DNA of 64,000 nucleotides from Steromphala cineraria (taxonomy: Eukaryota > Mollusca > Gastropoda > Trochida > Trochidae), in the NCBI GenBank assembly GCA_916613615.1, contig OU744723.1, positions 64,922,239 to 64,986,238 on the forward strand. Reading direction: 5' to 3'. The position numbers were made by a program, and so were the translations under genes. Positions 33,061-43,690 of this stretch are shown here, piece by piece (position 1 is the first letter of the stretch; each line of letters opens with the position of its first letter). Below the pieces are notes generated by a model, which did no database searches, had not been told where the DNA came from, and was given only the letters and a program-made list of their open reading frames with translations.

Positions 33061-36000
33061 TAACAGGCCTGTTTATGTGTCACTCTTGATAAACTTAATT
33101 CAAAATAAATAGGCATAAAGTGTTTTAAACGAATTAAGGTTTAATGGCCAAATATTCATATTAAATTACTGAATAAAAAAGTTATTTTAAGCATGTGTGC
33201 TACGGTTACTGAAAATAATAATATAAAATAACCTGTCATCATATATCTATATCTATATACAATATTGTAGAAGAGTTACTCATGCAAGTATGCTAAAAGA
33301 GGATATTTGATAATGGTTACAATACAGATCAATGTTCATAATTGTTCTGTTGAGTGCATTAACCTCCTCTTTTGATACATTGCATATTGTCAAGTTGTAG
33401 CAAATACCTCATATCAAGTTTAGATGACACATTGACAAGAAATAGTTTGGAAAATAATTTTCATACATGGTAATCAATCTGTTAGATATGCAGGTACACA
33501 AGCACACATGGACACTTCGCTCAGACCTCACGCCCAGATGAACTTAGCCTAGTTGATAAGCACTATATATGGTGAACCGGGTTATACCACACAGACAACA
33601 AGTCACCACTTCACCTATGTGTTGATCATCAGGATCAAACCTACTATACTCATGGGAAAAGAAAATATTACTTTTATGAATACTTCGTAGATACAGATAA
33701 CTTTTTAAATATGATGATCAGTAACCGTTTCCTACGTTGTTTATAGTTTCTGTAAATCTCTTTTAAGAACGATGAGATAACAGGATCTGACTGGTCAGAG
33801 AGTGATATGCTATCTGTATGTAGGTTTGTATATAGGCCACAATGTCAGAGTAACACAACCATTTTGACTAATTGTTGTCAATTTTTGGATCTGAATGAGT
33901 TCCTGGGAAACCAACAACCTGACAGGGTTCGAATTTAAAGTATAAGCTTTGGAGCTTTAAAGTACTTTTTGCATAATTTCATATTCCGCAAAATGTTACT
34001 TGTACTTCTAATCACCTGGGACAGGGTATTGTAAGTAATATCGATTTTTGCCTCAGTTTGATGTATCAACAGGTATTAATCAATTAATCCATCTGTGTTG
34101 TCACTACAACAGATTAAACGACCTGTCTTGGACAAAACCACACATTTCCTTTTTTTATTGGAAAAGCACAAAATTCACTAAGTACACATAGATATTAATA
34201 CATTAATCCTTTCAATTATCTGATGGAGTTGAATAGAACTCAATTGAAAACAATTGTTACCAAATGCAAGACAGCAAACAACACTATTCAATAAGGCTTC
34301 TTTTCCATTTGCAAGGCCGGTAGAGAGTGTAAACAAATATGACCCCTTCGTCAAGGCCGTTCAGCATGACATGACCTTCAACTTTGGGTCACTTTGCCTG
34401 CTCACACCAACTCTTTTACAGTAATTCCAAGACCCAGAAAACTTTACACACATACTAGAGAGTGAGACCTTTCATTTGCACCATCACATGTAACAATAAT
34501 GTGTCAACAAGTATTTATTAAAAATTATCCACTAGGGACTACTTTGTCTCTGAGATGCTTCCGGGTTGTGGTACAAGTTAGGCTATGGAATTGTGGGTAA
34601 AAGTTAGGCTATTGAATTGTGTCCTATTGGTGGCTTTGAAATGGTGGTTAATCGAAAAAATGAAAGGGTAGTCACATTATGACAGTCATCAGACCTTGCT
34701 GATGTGCTGCCTATCACTCGGAACAGGAGTTGTGCCAACTTCTAAAGATTGACTCAAACTTTGAATATATAGTTGAAATATATATATAAATATGAAATAT
34801 ATAACTATTCCAGTTCATTATCTGAAACAGGTGTCAAAAGTCATATAGAGTTTTGATGCAATTTACTAGGTCATGGTGTAGATCGACAGTACACTGGAGA
34901 TTCGACAACATGTTCGTCAATGATTCTATATCATGAATTTATGAAATTGTAAAACTTCTTAGTCTTTGCGAAAAATGACTTTTTCAATTGACGAAATAAT
35001 TTTCGCTGGTTGAGGGGATCTTTTGCGCAAACTACAAAGATAGTACCGCTTGATGTATGGCACATTTCCAATTTTATTTTTGAGGTTATTTTACCAAAGG
35101 CTAATTGATAATATCAATCATACGTGAAGTGTAATAAATGGAAAGGGGATTGTTCATTGTTAAATTCCTAGTCCAATGGAAAACCAAAACCCATTTGAGT
35201 ATTTTTTCAAGTAACAAATATATTTTAACGTTAAAAACTTGATGCTAAAAATATCATGTTTTCCTCTTTTCTGTGTCATTTGACGTTTTGTTTCCAATAT
35301 GCAGATATCTTTATAGTTTAAAATGCACTAAATATGTTGCAGGATTAGAAAACGTTAAACTTTCTATTTTTACAGGTCCATCAACTTGCCAATGAAAGCA
35401 ATTCGATGATAAAAGAAGTTTCCAAAGTCTGTATATACATCGTGTTCATTTTTGAAGGTTTATTTGATTTTATCAAGTAACAATAATCACAAAAAAATGA
35501 TTGTTTCCAATATCAAGAAAATGTTTTGATAAAAAAGTTCATGTTGATTCAGAGTTTACAATATCTTCCAAGGTTGAAATGAATGAATGCTTATGTTAAT
35601 TCGAAAGTAGATCTACAAAAATAAGTAATCATATTCTTATCAAACTCTTGTCTTGCTCACTGTACAATTACTTAATCTCGTGTTCAGATTTAACAGTATT
35701 TCCAGCGACCGGAACATCTCAAATGATAACTTAACTTAACTATACTTCTCCACCCAACTGTATTGCTCCAGTACATAGAACATATAATTGTTAAGTACAG
35801 CTCAGTATGTACAATTTTTCAACATACTGTACCACTGGGGTATCTATTTCCTAAACCGGCAGAATAAAGTTTAAAGGTACAAACAAACGATTCATAGCAA
35901 ATACCAATACAGAAACAAGTAATCACTTTTTAATGTAAAGTTTGCATTTCACATTATTTCACATTATTCAAAGGAGGACTGTAAAGCAAAATATAGAATC

Positions 36001-36186
36001 GATGAAAAGGAATTGCAATTTATCACAAACTGCACTCAAGGTTTATGAAATCAAAATGTTCGAACATTTGAATCATTATGTAGACCATATTGTCTCTACT
36101 GTGTGGCGTTCCTAGACACTGAATGTGTTTATATCTAATACCAAGTAACACGTACACAAAGGAAGATTTCTCTGATACTTACGGGA
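33061..36186. other. Intergenic between G3 and GX
   Basis: Collinear with 43690-50254 in the second block, minus its insertions. It contains two copies of the 26-bp GTTAGGCTATGGAATTGTGG unit at 34566-34622, which is expanded in the other block. The site at 34502 is the empty counterpart of the LINE at 46426. No gene is supported. Confidence 0.6.
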
Positions 36187-37794
36187 TTATAAACAAATTA
36201 TTATATTTTTATATGTTGGGCTCAGTGTTTGTAGTCTTGTCTCTACAATAATCTCAACCAACCTCACTACTTCTACTCCAACATCATTCACTCCACCACA
36301 GTGCACGGTGTTGTTGTAGTAGATTAGTGTTTGGGGCATCTCACTGAGATTGGTGACATCTGACACTTTTCCATCTGATAACTTCTTCAGAGAATCCCAA
36401 ATGTTAAAATATAAAGTATCCCTTACACTGTCAAATAATGTTACACCCCAAGCATAAGCAGTTGCTAGATACTGGAGAAATGACCCATCATTTATAGTTT
36501 TGCCAATGTCAATATTCACATACACCTCCCTCTGTCTGGTGTCTACAGCTATACTTTTAGGGAAACTATATCCTCCAGTCAGGGTCTTGATGATGGATAA
36601 GTTCTCCCCCCTTGTACTCATTCTTCTGACACTGTGTCGAGGTTTCCGTGATGAAAGGAACACGAGTTCTCTTTCCTCATCCACAGCCATCCCATTCACC
36701 TTAACACCTTTCCTGAGGGTCTGAGTGTCAACTCCGTCTAGTGAAGTAGACGTTAGCTTCAATGTGACTGTTCCAAAAAGTATCCTCCGTAGTTGCTGAA
36801 TGTAACACAGAGCCGTCACACCGCCTGGTACATAGAGAGAGTATTTTGTAGATCTTCCATTGTGTATATTGATCTGACTCATCTCAGATTCTTCATAAAA
36901 TGCTATCAACAGTCTGTTCATGACAACTGTTTGTTGTCCTGTTGTTGACGTCGATGTTTTGGAGATGGTAGTTGTTGTAGTGGATGGGAAGAATGGAGAC
37001 ATTGTTGTAGTTGTCTTGGAGATTGTTGTCGTTGTCATTGTTGATGGGTAGATGGTAGTTGTTGTAGTGGATGGGAAGAATGGAGACATTGTTGTAGTTG
37101 ATTTGGAGATTGTAGTCGTTGTCATTGTTGATGGGTAGATGGTAGTCGTTGTAGTGGATGGGAAGAATGGAAACATTGTTGTAGTTGATTTGGAGATTGT
37201 AGTCGTTGTCATTGTTGATGGGTAGATGGTAGTCGTTGTAGTGGATGGGAAGAATGGAGACATTGTTGTAGTTGTCTTGGAGATTGTTGTCGTTGTCTCT
37301 AAAAATTCGTTTCCTGAATGAGATCCGTTTCCCTGTTCCAGAAAGTTTCTTAGGGCTGATTTTCTGAAGCACACTTATAACACGATTCAGCAATTTGTCT
37401 CCCGACCTTGAATAAAGCGTCTCTGTAGAGATCCTTCTCCTGCTGGACGTGTCTAAGAGACTCCATCACTCTCTGGAGCTGCCTCTTCATGTTCTGTTGA
37501 CCCTTCTTCGATCTATTATTCTGCAGTCTCTGAACATGTGAGTCAACATGGCTACAGACTACATTCGATTCAGACTCACCCCAGGGAATCTCTTTATTTA
37601 CCTCCTGGATCTGCTGCTTAAAGTGGTCAGTCAGTTTCTGTCGCAATCTCGATACTGTCAGGGAGGTTTGTGTCCATATTAGCGAGTTCAACTTTAAAAG
37701 TTATCTGTTTATGCATCGCAACTATACTCGTAGTGCAGTAGCACAAAGGCAGCATTGAGATAATTAAGGCTGCAGTATAAACCAAACCTGCCAT
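36187..37794 (-). pseudogene. GX: CC-BP pseudogene with expanded Thr-rich linker
   Basis: The start ATG is at 37794 and reads an MAGLVYTAALIISMLPLCYC signal peptide. The coiled-coil part has lost about nine residues in frame (RYFNKKLNN region). It then loses ~14 bp near 37635 at a repeated ACAG, creating a stop at 37627-37629. The downstream frame is open through the coiled coil to CYKC, but a run of four C is reduced to three (plus-strand GGG at 37353-37355), giving a second frameshift. The last frame covers an enlarged linker and a degenerate six-blade region; the CLVP end is cut to ICL by an early stop. It is clearly inactive. Its nearest relative is G6. Confidence 0.85.
36950..37305 (-). 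repeat. 87-bp coding minisatellite in the GX linker
   Basis: About four copies of a 29-residue unit (TTTTISKSTTTMSPFFPS followed by TTTTTIYPSTM). The period is 87 bp, from equivalent positions at 37034, 37121 and 37208. G6 has a single copy plus a partial one, so the array expanded in GX or contracted in G6. Confidence 0.85.
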
Positions 37795-38075
37795 TACGAT
37801 TGTAATAGTACTTTATGTTGCAATGGTTCAAGTCTGTTATGAACACAGCTTTACATGCGCAGTATCTCTCTCATATAGATATCACATGTTTTCAGCTGGC
37901 TGCCATGGCTCTTTATGTGCAGTAACTCTCTTGTCTAGTTATCACATGCTGTACCTGTGCCTGCTAGCTCTATCTTTGTCTAGACACCACGTATACAGAA
38001 GGGGATTGGCTAGATTGCTCCGACCCACTCCGTACCTGGTGTACTTTAAACAACACAGTTTGTGGACACTCCGTA
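37795..38075 (-). promoter_or_regulatory. CC-BP promoter of GX, partly duplicated
   Basis: CCAAT (ATTGG at 38005-38009), GAGTGGGTCGGAG-type block and GTCTAGACAC are retained. CACGTG has become TACGTG. The proximal GCGCAGTA(A)CTCTC...ATATCACATG module occurs twice, at about 37857-37890 and 37916-37950. Confidence 0.55.
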
Positions 38076-38110
38076 GTGCTCTATGGTGAATCTATAGCCA
38101 TACAAAGAAT

Positions 38111-38345
38111 ATGCATCGCATCAATACTGCCACTGCAGTTACACGAAGTCAACATCGAGACGATCAAGACTGCAATATACACCAGACTTGCCATGGTGAC
38201 TGTTATGGAGCTAATGTGGTATGTGCAGTAACTCTCTCATATAAATCTCACATATTGTACAGGTGCCTGTTAGGTCTTAGTATGCCTGTCTGTGTCCAGA
38301 TTCCAGGTATGCAGAAGGTGATTGGCTAGATTGCTCCGACCTATG
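38111..38345 (-). pseudogene. GY: 5' relic of another CC-BP gene
   Basis: An ATG at 38194 in a CACCATGG context opens 28 codons of a typical family signal peptide (MASLVYIAVLIVSMLTSC) and NCSGSIDAMH. The homology then stops at 38111 and runs into sequence normally found upstream of family promoters. Its own 5' flank (38195-38345) retains CCAAT (38321-38325) and part of the GGTCGGAG block. It is best explained as a gene whose body was deleted. Confidence 0.75.
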
Positions 38346-38941
38346 TGTACTTTTAACATGGGCATTCATTCCCAAAGAGGCAGCTCAGCGTGAGCAAGCC
38401 TCTGCTCTATTACATCAAGGTCCTGGGGTTCCGGCAGATTGTTCTAGCGGGAAAATGTTGTAACTAGAGATATCTCCCTTATTTGCAGCCAAAGAAAACA
38501 CCTTTAGGATATCCACGACTTGGAAACGTTTTAACGGTCATATAGTGACATGGAAAGTATCATGCCTTTATGTTTATTTTTCATAAACGGTGTGAGAGGG
38601 AAAATATTTGAACATCAGATATGGTTTGGGGTATTCATTAGAAAGATACTGTTTTATAATTGTGTAAATTATTATTTGTTTTATGATGAATTTCATTTAA
38701 GTAAACTAATTAAAAGGTAAAAAGTGATGCTTTGTAGAAGGAACAGTTATCTTCCCTGGATGTTAATTTTCATTTATCTATTTAAACAATTGCCACATTT
38801 CAAAATTTTCAATATTCTGAAACCAGATTGTTGAAAGATTTACTCATTATGTACACGATATTGTCTGAACTATGTATCGGTTCCATATATTGACAGTAAT
38901 TCATCAACTTACAAGGACGAACATGACGAATTTTGTACTAC
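38346..38941. other. Intergenic; boundary between the two three-gene blocks
   Basis: The first ~440 bp have no counterpart that I can see in the window. From about 38790 the sequence matches the G2 3' flank. Confidence 0.5.
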
Positions 38942-40477
38942 TCACGGGACTAAACAAATGTTTATACTATTAAAGTATTTTAAACTCGTTGTTTGTAATC
39001 TGGTCTCTACAATATTCTCCCCCAACCTCACCACTGCAACAAAGTGGGCATCATCCCATCCACCATAGTACACAGTGTTGTTGTAGTAGGCTAGAGTGTA
39101 GGGTGTCTTCCTGAGATTGGTGACATCTGACACAACTCCATCTGATATTGTCTTCAGAGTATTCCCATCGTTGAAATAGAAAATATTCCTTACACTGTCA
39201 AACGTTATATCCCACACATCAGCAGATACAAGGGTTTTGAGAACTTCCCCATCATAACTCAGACTGAACGCTCTTCCATTTGTATAACTACCCACATACA
39301 CCTCTCTCTGTCTCGTGTTCACTGCTATACTGTCAGGGTATCTGTTTCCTCCAGTCAGGTTCTTGAGGATGGTGAAGTTGTCTCCCCTTGTACTCATCTT
39401 GCAGATCCTGTGTCCAGGTTCCCATGTCGTCATAAACAAGAGTTCTCTCCCTTCATCCACAGCCATCTTCGTCACTGCAACACCTTCTCTAAGATTCTGA
39501 GTGTCATCTCCATCCAGTGAAGTAGATGTTATCCTGTTTGTGGCTGTTCCAACAATGAGTCTCTGTAATTGTTGTATGACGCACAGAGCTGACACACCAT
39601 CTGGTACATGCAGAGAGTACTTTGTAGATCTTCCAGTGGGAATATCCAGCTGGACCATCTCAGACTCAACCATTGATGCTATCAACAGTCTATTCATTAC
39701 AGGTGTTTGTTGTAAACTTACTGACGTAGTTGATGGGGAGATTGTAGTCGTTGTGGTATTTACTGGGGAGTTTGTTGTCATAGTTGTTGTCGATTGGTTG
39801 AGCGTAGTGGTTGCTGTTGATAACTCTTCAACTTCTTCTTTATGAGTAGAATTCATTTGGGGGCTGTCATTGATAAGATTAAATCTTTGCTTGTCAAACA
39901 ACTTGTTTCCTGAATCAGATTGTACATTTCCGTTGTCCTGTTTCAGTACATTATTAAGGAGATGACTATCTGAAGCACACTTATAACACGACTCCGCAAT
40001 TCGTCTCTCGGCCTTGAAGAAAGCATCCCTGTAGAGATCCTTCTCCTGCTTGACGTGTCTTAGAGACTCCATCACTCTCTGAAGCTGCCTCTTCATGTTC
40101 TGTTGACCCTTTTTCAATTTATTAACTTGTGAGTCAATATGGGAACGGACTACATTCGGTACAGACTCATCTCCAAGAAAATTGTCCTTTGCTTCCTTGA
40201 CATGTTGCTTGAAGTGTTCTGTGAGTTCCTGTCTCAGGGAGTCTGTGGCAATGTCTATAGTTTCATGAAGGTTCGTATCCATTTCAAAAAGCTCAACTTT
40301 GATATCATTTAACTTTTCATGAAAATTTCTGTCCAATTCCACAAGGTCAATTCTAAACCTGTTTAACTTCTTGTTGAAAGTTCTTAATCTTCTATGCTTC
40401 GCACCAGTACTGCCACTGCAGTTACACGAAGTCAATATCGAGACGATCAAGACTGCAGAGTACACCAAACTTGCCAT
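38942..40477 (-). CDS. G4: CC-BP protein with duplicated coiled-coil segment
   Basis: Intact 511-residue ORF from ATG 40477 (CACCATGG). Signal peptide ~1-22 (MASLVYSAVLIVSILTSCNC), coiled coil ~28-163, CYKC 164-167, Thr/Ser linker and six-blade region ending ICLVP. It exceeds G1 by 24 residues. Eighteen of these come from an internal duplication in the coiled coil: residues 37-54 (KLNRFRIDLVELDRNFHE) and 55-72 (KLNDIKVELFEMDTNLHE). The rest is in the linker. The propeller matches G2 closely, including LRKTPYTLAYYNNTVYYGGW. This is the intact counterpart of the nonsense-bearing G2. Confidence 0.88.
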   Translation of the reverse strand: MASLVYSAVLIVSILTSCNCSGSTGAKHRRLRTFNKKLNRFRIDLVELDRNFHEKLNDIKVELFEMDTNLHETIDIATDSLRQELTEHFKQHVKEAKDNFLGDESVPNVVRSHIDSQVNKLKKGQQNMKRQLQRVMESLRHVKQEKDLYRDAFFKAERRIAESCYKCASDSHLLNNVLKQDNGNVQSDSGNKLFDKQRFNLINDSPQMNSTHKEEVEELSTATTTLNQSTTTMTTNSPVNTTTTTISPSTTSVSLQQTPVMNRLLIASMVESEMVQLDIPTGRSTKYSLHVPDGVSALCVIQQLQRLIVGTATNRITSTSLDGDDTQNLREGVAVTKMAVDEGRELLFMTTWEPGHRICKMSTRGDNFTILKNLTGGNRYPDSIAVNTRQREVYVGSYTNGRAFSLSYDGEVLKTLVSADVWDITFDSVRNIFYFNDGNTLKTISDGVVSDVTNLRKTPYTLAYYNNTVYYGGWDDAHFVAVVRLGENIVETRLQTTSLKYFNSINICLVP

Positions 40478-40710
40478 GGTGACTGTTATGGAGCTAATTT
40501 GGTACTGACATGTCTTTTATGAACACAACTTTATATGCGCAGTAACTGTCGTCTAGATATCACATGTTGTGCAGGTGCCTGCTAGCTCTATATCCGCCTA
40601 TCTGTGTCTAGACACCACGTGTACAGAAGGTAATTGGTTAGATTACTCCGACCCACTCAGTATCTGGTGAACTTTGTACAGCCCAGTTTGTAGACACTCT
40701 CTGCCTGGTT
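40478..40710 (-). promoter_or_regulatory. CC-BP promoter of G4
   Basis: CACGTG at 40616-40621, CCAAT (ATTGG at 40633-40637), GTCTAGACAC, GAGTGGGTCGGAG and TATA-like GCGCATATAAAG near 40528-40540. Near-identical to G2. Confidence 0.65.
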
Positions 40711-41032
40711 TGGAATTGCAAAGATAACAAGTCTGTCTACGTGTCACTCTTTGAAGTGATTAACTTAATACAAAATAAATAGGCATAAAGTGTTTTAAAC
40801 AAATTTATGTTTAATGGCCAAATATTCATCGTTTTCAAGATCTCATGTTCCGAAATTTAGTTTCTACACTACTGAATTAAATTACTGAATTAAAAAAGTA
40901 TTTTAATGCTACGGTTGCGGTATGTGCTCTATGAAGAATCTGAAGCACATTTATACAAAGTATATGTACATGTATGTGTTACCATTTGTTTGAAGTTCTT
41001 CTTCACTGTACTAATATACAAAGATAATTTAT

Positions 41033-41332
41033 TGCCGTATTCAACCTAATAAGCGCCCTGCACAAATAAGCGCTCCCCAAATGGTTTTGTAATTAGGTCT
41101 ATTAACTGCCCATGTACCAGTGGTACTAAAATAATAAATTCAACGTACCTTAATTCAATTCATTTCAGCGGCAATATGTGTTATTTTATACTTAACAATC
41201 TGTAATTATGTTTTGAACGCCAGTATCAGTTATCAACGACAATATTAACACAGTTCATTATGAGTCGTTATTCACACCACTTTCTATAAGCGCCCACCAA
41301 TCAATTGGGCGCTTACAAGGTCGAATACGGTA
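41033..41332. mobile_element. 300-bp MITE, fuller copy
   Basis: The inverted ends match those at 30815-30940. The interior holds an extra ~174 bp, including a second AAGCGCCC/GGGCGCTT pair near 41288-41312. It lies at the paralogous position between G4 and G5, so the insertion predates the block duplication and the other copy was later shortened. Confidence 0.75.
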
Positions 41333-42023
41333 CTAAGATACATAGCAATAAAAGTTTAAAGGTTCACAGTATGAATTTAAACAGCATACAATAACATCGA
41401 AACAAATCATCAAAGTTTTGATGTGAAGTGAATATCTTATGATATTCACAGGATGTCATACATTGTGTTTCGCTAAAGAAGAGTTCATATATTTTGGTAA
41501 TTGTCATCACCAATGCCAGTTATTGTTAGCAGCTTGCAAGTTGTAGCAGTTGTCATGTGTCGCTTATATCACAAAAAAGATATCGGTTTAACCTTCCACG
41601 CCTGGTGTCTTCCATATATTACACCGGACACTGTAATGTTTTAAAGATGGACTTTAATGATGTATGGCCAAGTTACGACTTCATTTTTAAAGACTTAAGT
41701 TAAAGGAATAGCAATTTGATCCAAACTTGATTCAATTTCCTTAAATAAGACTGTTGAAAGTACAATTCATTATGTAAACAGTATTACCTTCACTATGTAC
41801 ATTCCTACATAAAGAGTGTAATTATATGAAATATTAAGTAAAAAGTATACAAAGGAAGATATCTCCAATACTTACGAGACTAAACAAATAACAAATAACT
41901 ATTGTATATTGTATATGTACATGTATACACGATTTTTTTCTCTATGTAATGTTCCTAAATACAAAGAGAAAACATATGTCAAATATTAACTTACAGTTAT
42001 ACAAAGGAAGATATCTCTAATAC

Positions 42024-43454
42024 TTACGGGACTAAACAAATTATCAAAAATCTATTGTATATTGCACTCAGTGTTTGTAGTCTGGTCTCGACACTCTTCT
42101 CACCCAACCTCACCGCTCCAACATACCGGGTACCATGTACTCCACCATAGTACACAGTGTTGTTATAGTAGGCTAGTGTGAAGGGTTTCTTCCTGAGACT
42201 GGTGACATCTGACACAACTCCATCTGATATCTTCTTGAGAGTTTTTCCCTCATGGAAATACAGAGTATTTCTCAAACTGTCAAATGTTATGTCCACCACA
42301 TCAGCAGATACAAGGGTCTTGAGAACTTTCCCATCATAACTCAGACTGAACACTCTTCCATTTGTATAACTACCCACATACACCTCCCTCTGTCTGGTGT
42401 TCACAGCTATACTGTCAGGGTGTCTGTATCCTCTACTCAGGTGCCGGATGATGGTGAAATTGTCTCCCTTTGTAGTCATCTTGCTGATGCTGTTACTAGG
42501 ATTCCCTGTTGTCATGAACACGAGTTCTCTCCCCTCATCCACAACCATCCCCGTCACCCAGACACCTTTTCGCAGAGTCTTAGTGTCATCTCCGTCCAGT
42601 GAAGTAGACGTTATCCTACTGAATGTCCCAACAAGTAGTCTCTGTAGTCGTTTGATGAAGCACAGAGATGACACACCGTCTGATACATGCAGAGGGTACT
42701 TTGTAGTTCTTCCACTGTGAAGATTCAGCTGGAGTAACTCAGAGCCTTGATATTCGGATATCAACAATCTTTGCATGAAAGGAGCGTGTTGTACAGGTGT
42801 AGTAGTGGGTGATGGGGAGATTGTAGTAGTTGATGTTGATGGAGGGATTGTTGATGCAAGAGATGATGCCTCAATCTTATCGCTTTTATTTGGATTCAAT
42901 CCTTGGCTACCCATAGTAAGATTAAACGTTTGTGACAATTCGTTTCCTGAATGAGATTGTACGGATCCGTTTCCCTGTTTCAAATCATCAATAAGGAGCC
43001 GACTGTCTGAAGCACACTTATAACACAACTCAGCAATTCGTCTCTCGGCCTTGAAGAGAGCGTCTCTGTAGAGATCCTTCTCCTTCTGGGCGTGTCTAAG
43101 AGACTCCATCACTCTCTGGAGCTGTCTCTTCAAGTTCTGGTGACCCCTCTTCAGTTTCCGGACCTGGGAGTCAACATGGGCACGAACTAGATTCGGTACA
43201 GACTCATCTCGACGAAACTCTTCCTTTACTTCCTGTATCTGTTGCTTGAAGTGTTCAGTGAGTTCCTGTCTCAGAGAATCAGCTGCAGAGTCTATATGTT
43301 CATGTAGGTCGGTGTCCATTTCAGCAAGATTTTTTTTGAAATCGTTTAACTTTTTGTTGATAGATCTAAATCTATTATGTTTCGCAGCAGTACTGATACT
43401 GCAAGAAGCCAGCAAAGAGATGACTAAGACTGCAGTACACACGAGACCTACCAT
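42024..43454 (-). CDS. G5: CC-BP protein, full-length partner of G3
   Basis: Intact 476-residue ORF from ATG 43454 (CACCATGG). Signal peptide ~1-22 (MVGLVCTAVLVISLLASC), coiled coil ~28-143, CYKC 144-147. The linker 148-225 is shorter and Pro/Thr-rich (TIPPSTSTTTISPSPTTTP). The propeller 226-476 has all six repeats: GMVVDEGRELVF, PDSIAVNTRQREVYVGSYT, NTLYFHEG and NNTVYYGGVHGTRYVGAV. The C-terminus is ICLVP. Except for the propeller deletion it is almost identical to G3, so the two are block-duplication partners. Confidence 0.88.
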   Translation of the reverse strand: MVGLVCTAVLVISLLASCSISTAAKHNRFRSINKKLNDFKKNLAEMDTDLHEHIDSAADSLRQELTEHFKQQIQEVKEEFRRDESVPNLVRAHVDSQVRKLKRGHQNLKRQLQRVMESLRHAQKEKDLYRDALFKAERRIAELCYKCASDSRLLIDDLKQGNGSVQSHSGNELSQTFNLTMGSQGLNPNKSDKIEASSLASTIPPSTSTTTISPSPTTTPVQHAPFMQRLLISEYQGSELLQLNLHSGRTTKYPLHVSDGVSSLCFIKRLQRLLVGTFSRITSTSLDGDDTKTLRKGVWVTGMVVDEGRELVFMTTGNPSNSISKMTTKGDNFTIIRHLSRGYRHPDSIAVNTRQREVYVGSYTNGRVFSLSYDGKVLKTLVSADVVDITFDSLRNTLYFHEGKTLKKISDGVVSDVTSLRKKPFTLAYYNNTVYYGGVHGTRYVGAVRLGEKSVETRLQTLSAIYNRFLIICLVP

Positions 43455-43690
43455 GGTGACTGTGGTATAGCTTATGTTACTCTGTTCTCAAGTCTGTTAT
43501 GGACACAGCATTATATGTGCAGTAACTCTCGTCTCGTCTAGATATCACATGTTGTGCATGTGCTTGCTAGCTCTAAATCCGCCTTTCTGTGTCTAGACAA
43601 CACGTGTACAGAAGATGATTGGCTAGATTGCTCCGACCCACTCAGTATCTGGTGAACTTTGTACAGCCCAGTTTGTGGACACTCTCTGCC
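43455..43690 (-). promoter_or_regulatory. CC-BP promoter of G5
   Basis: CACGTG at 43601-43606, CCAAT (ATTGG at 43618-43622), GTCTAGACA and GAGTGGGTCGGAG. The TATA-like stretch near 43510-43520 matches G3. Confidence 0.65.

Noticed and set aside
36893..37393. Asn/Tyr/Ile-rich 166-codon frame with internal repeats
   Set aside because: It is the alternate frame of the 87-bp Thr-rich minisatellite in GX; the Thr frame is the one conserved with paralogues.
39501..39845. Plus-strand frames antisense to the propeller and linker genes (also 31759-32097, 42397-42720, 29967-30323)
   Set aside because: They recur at the same place in each paralogue only because the sense genes are homologous; they lack starts, signals or independent conservation.
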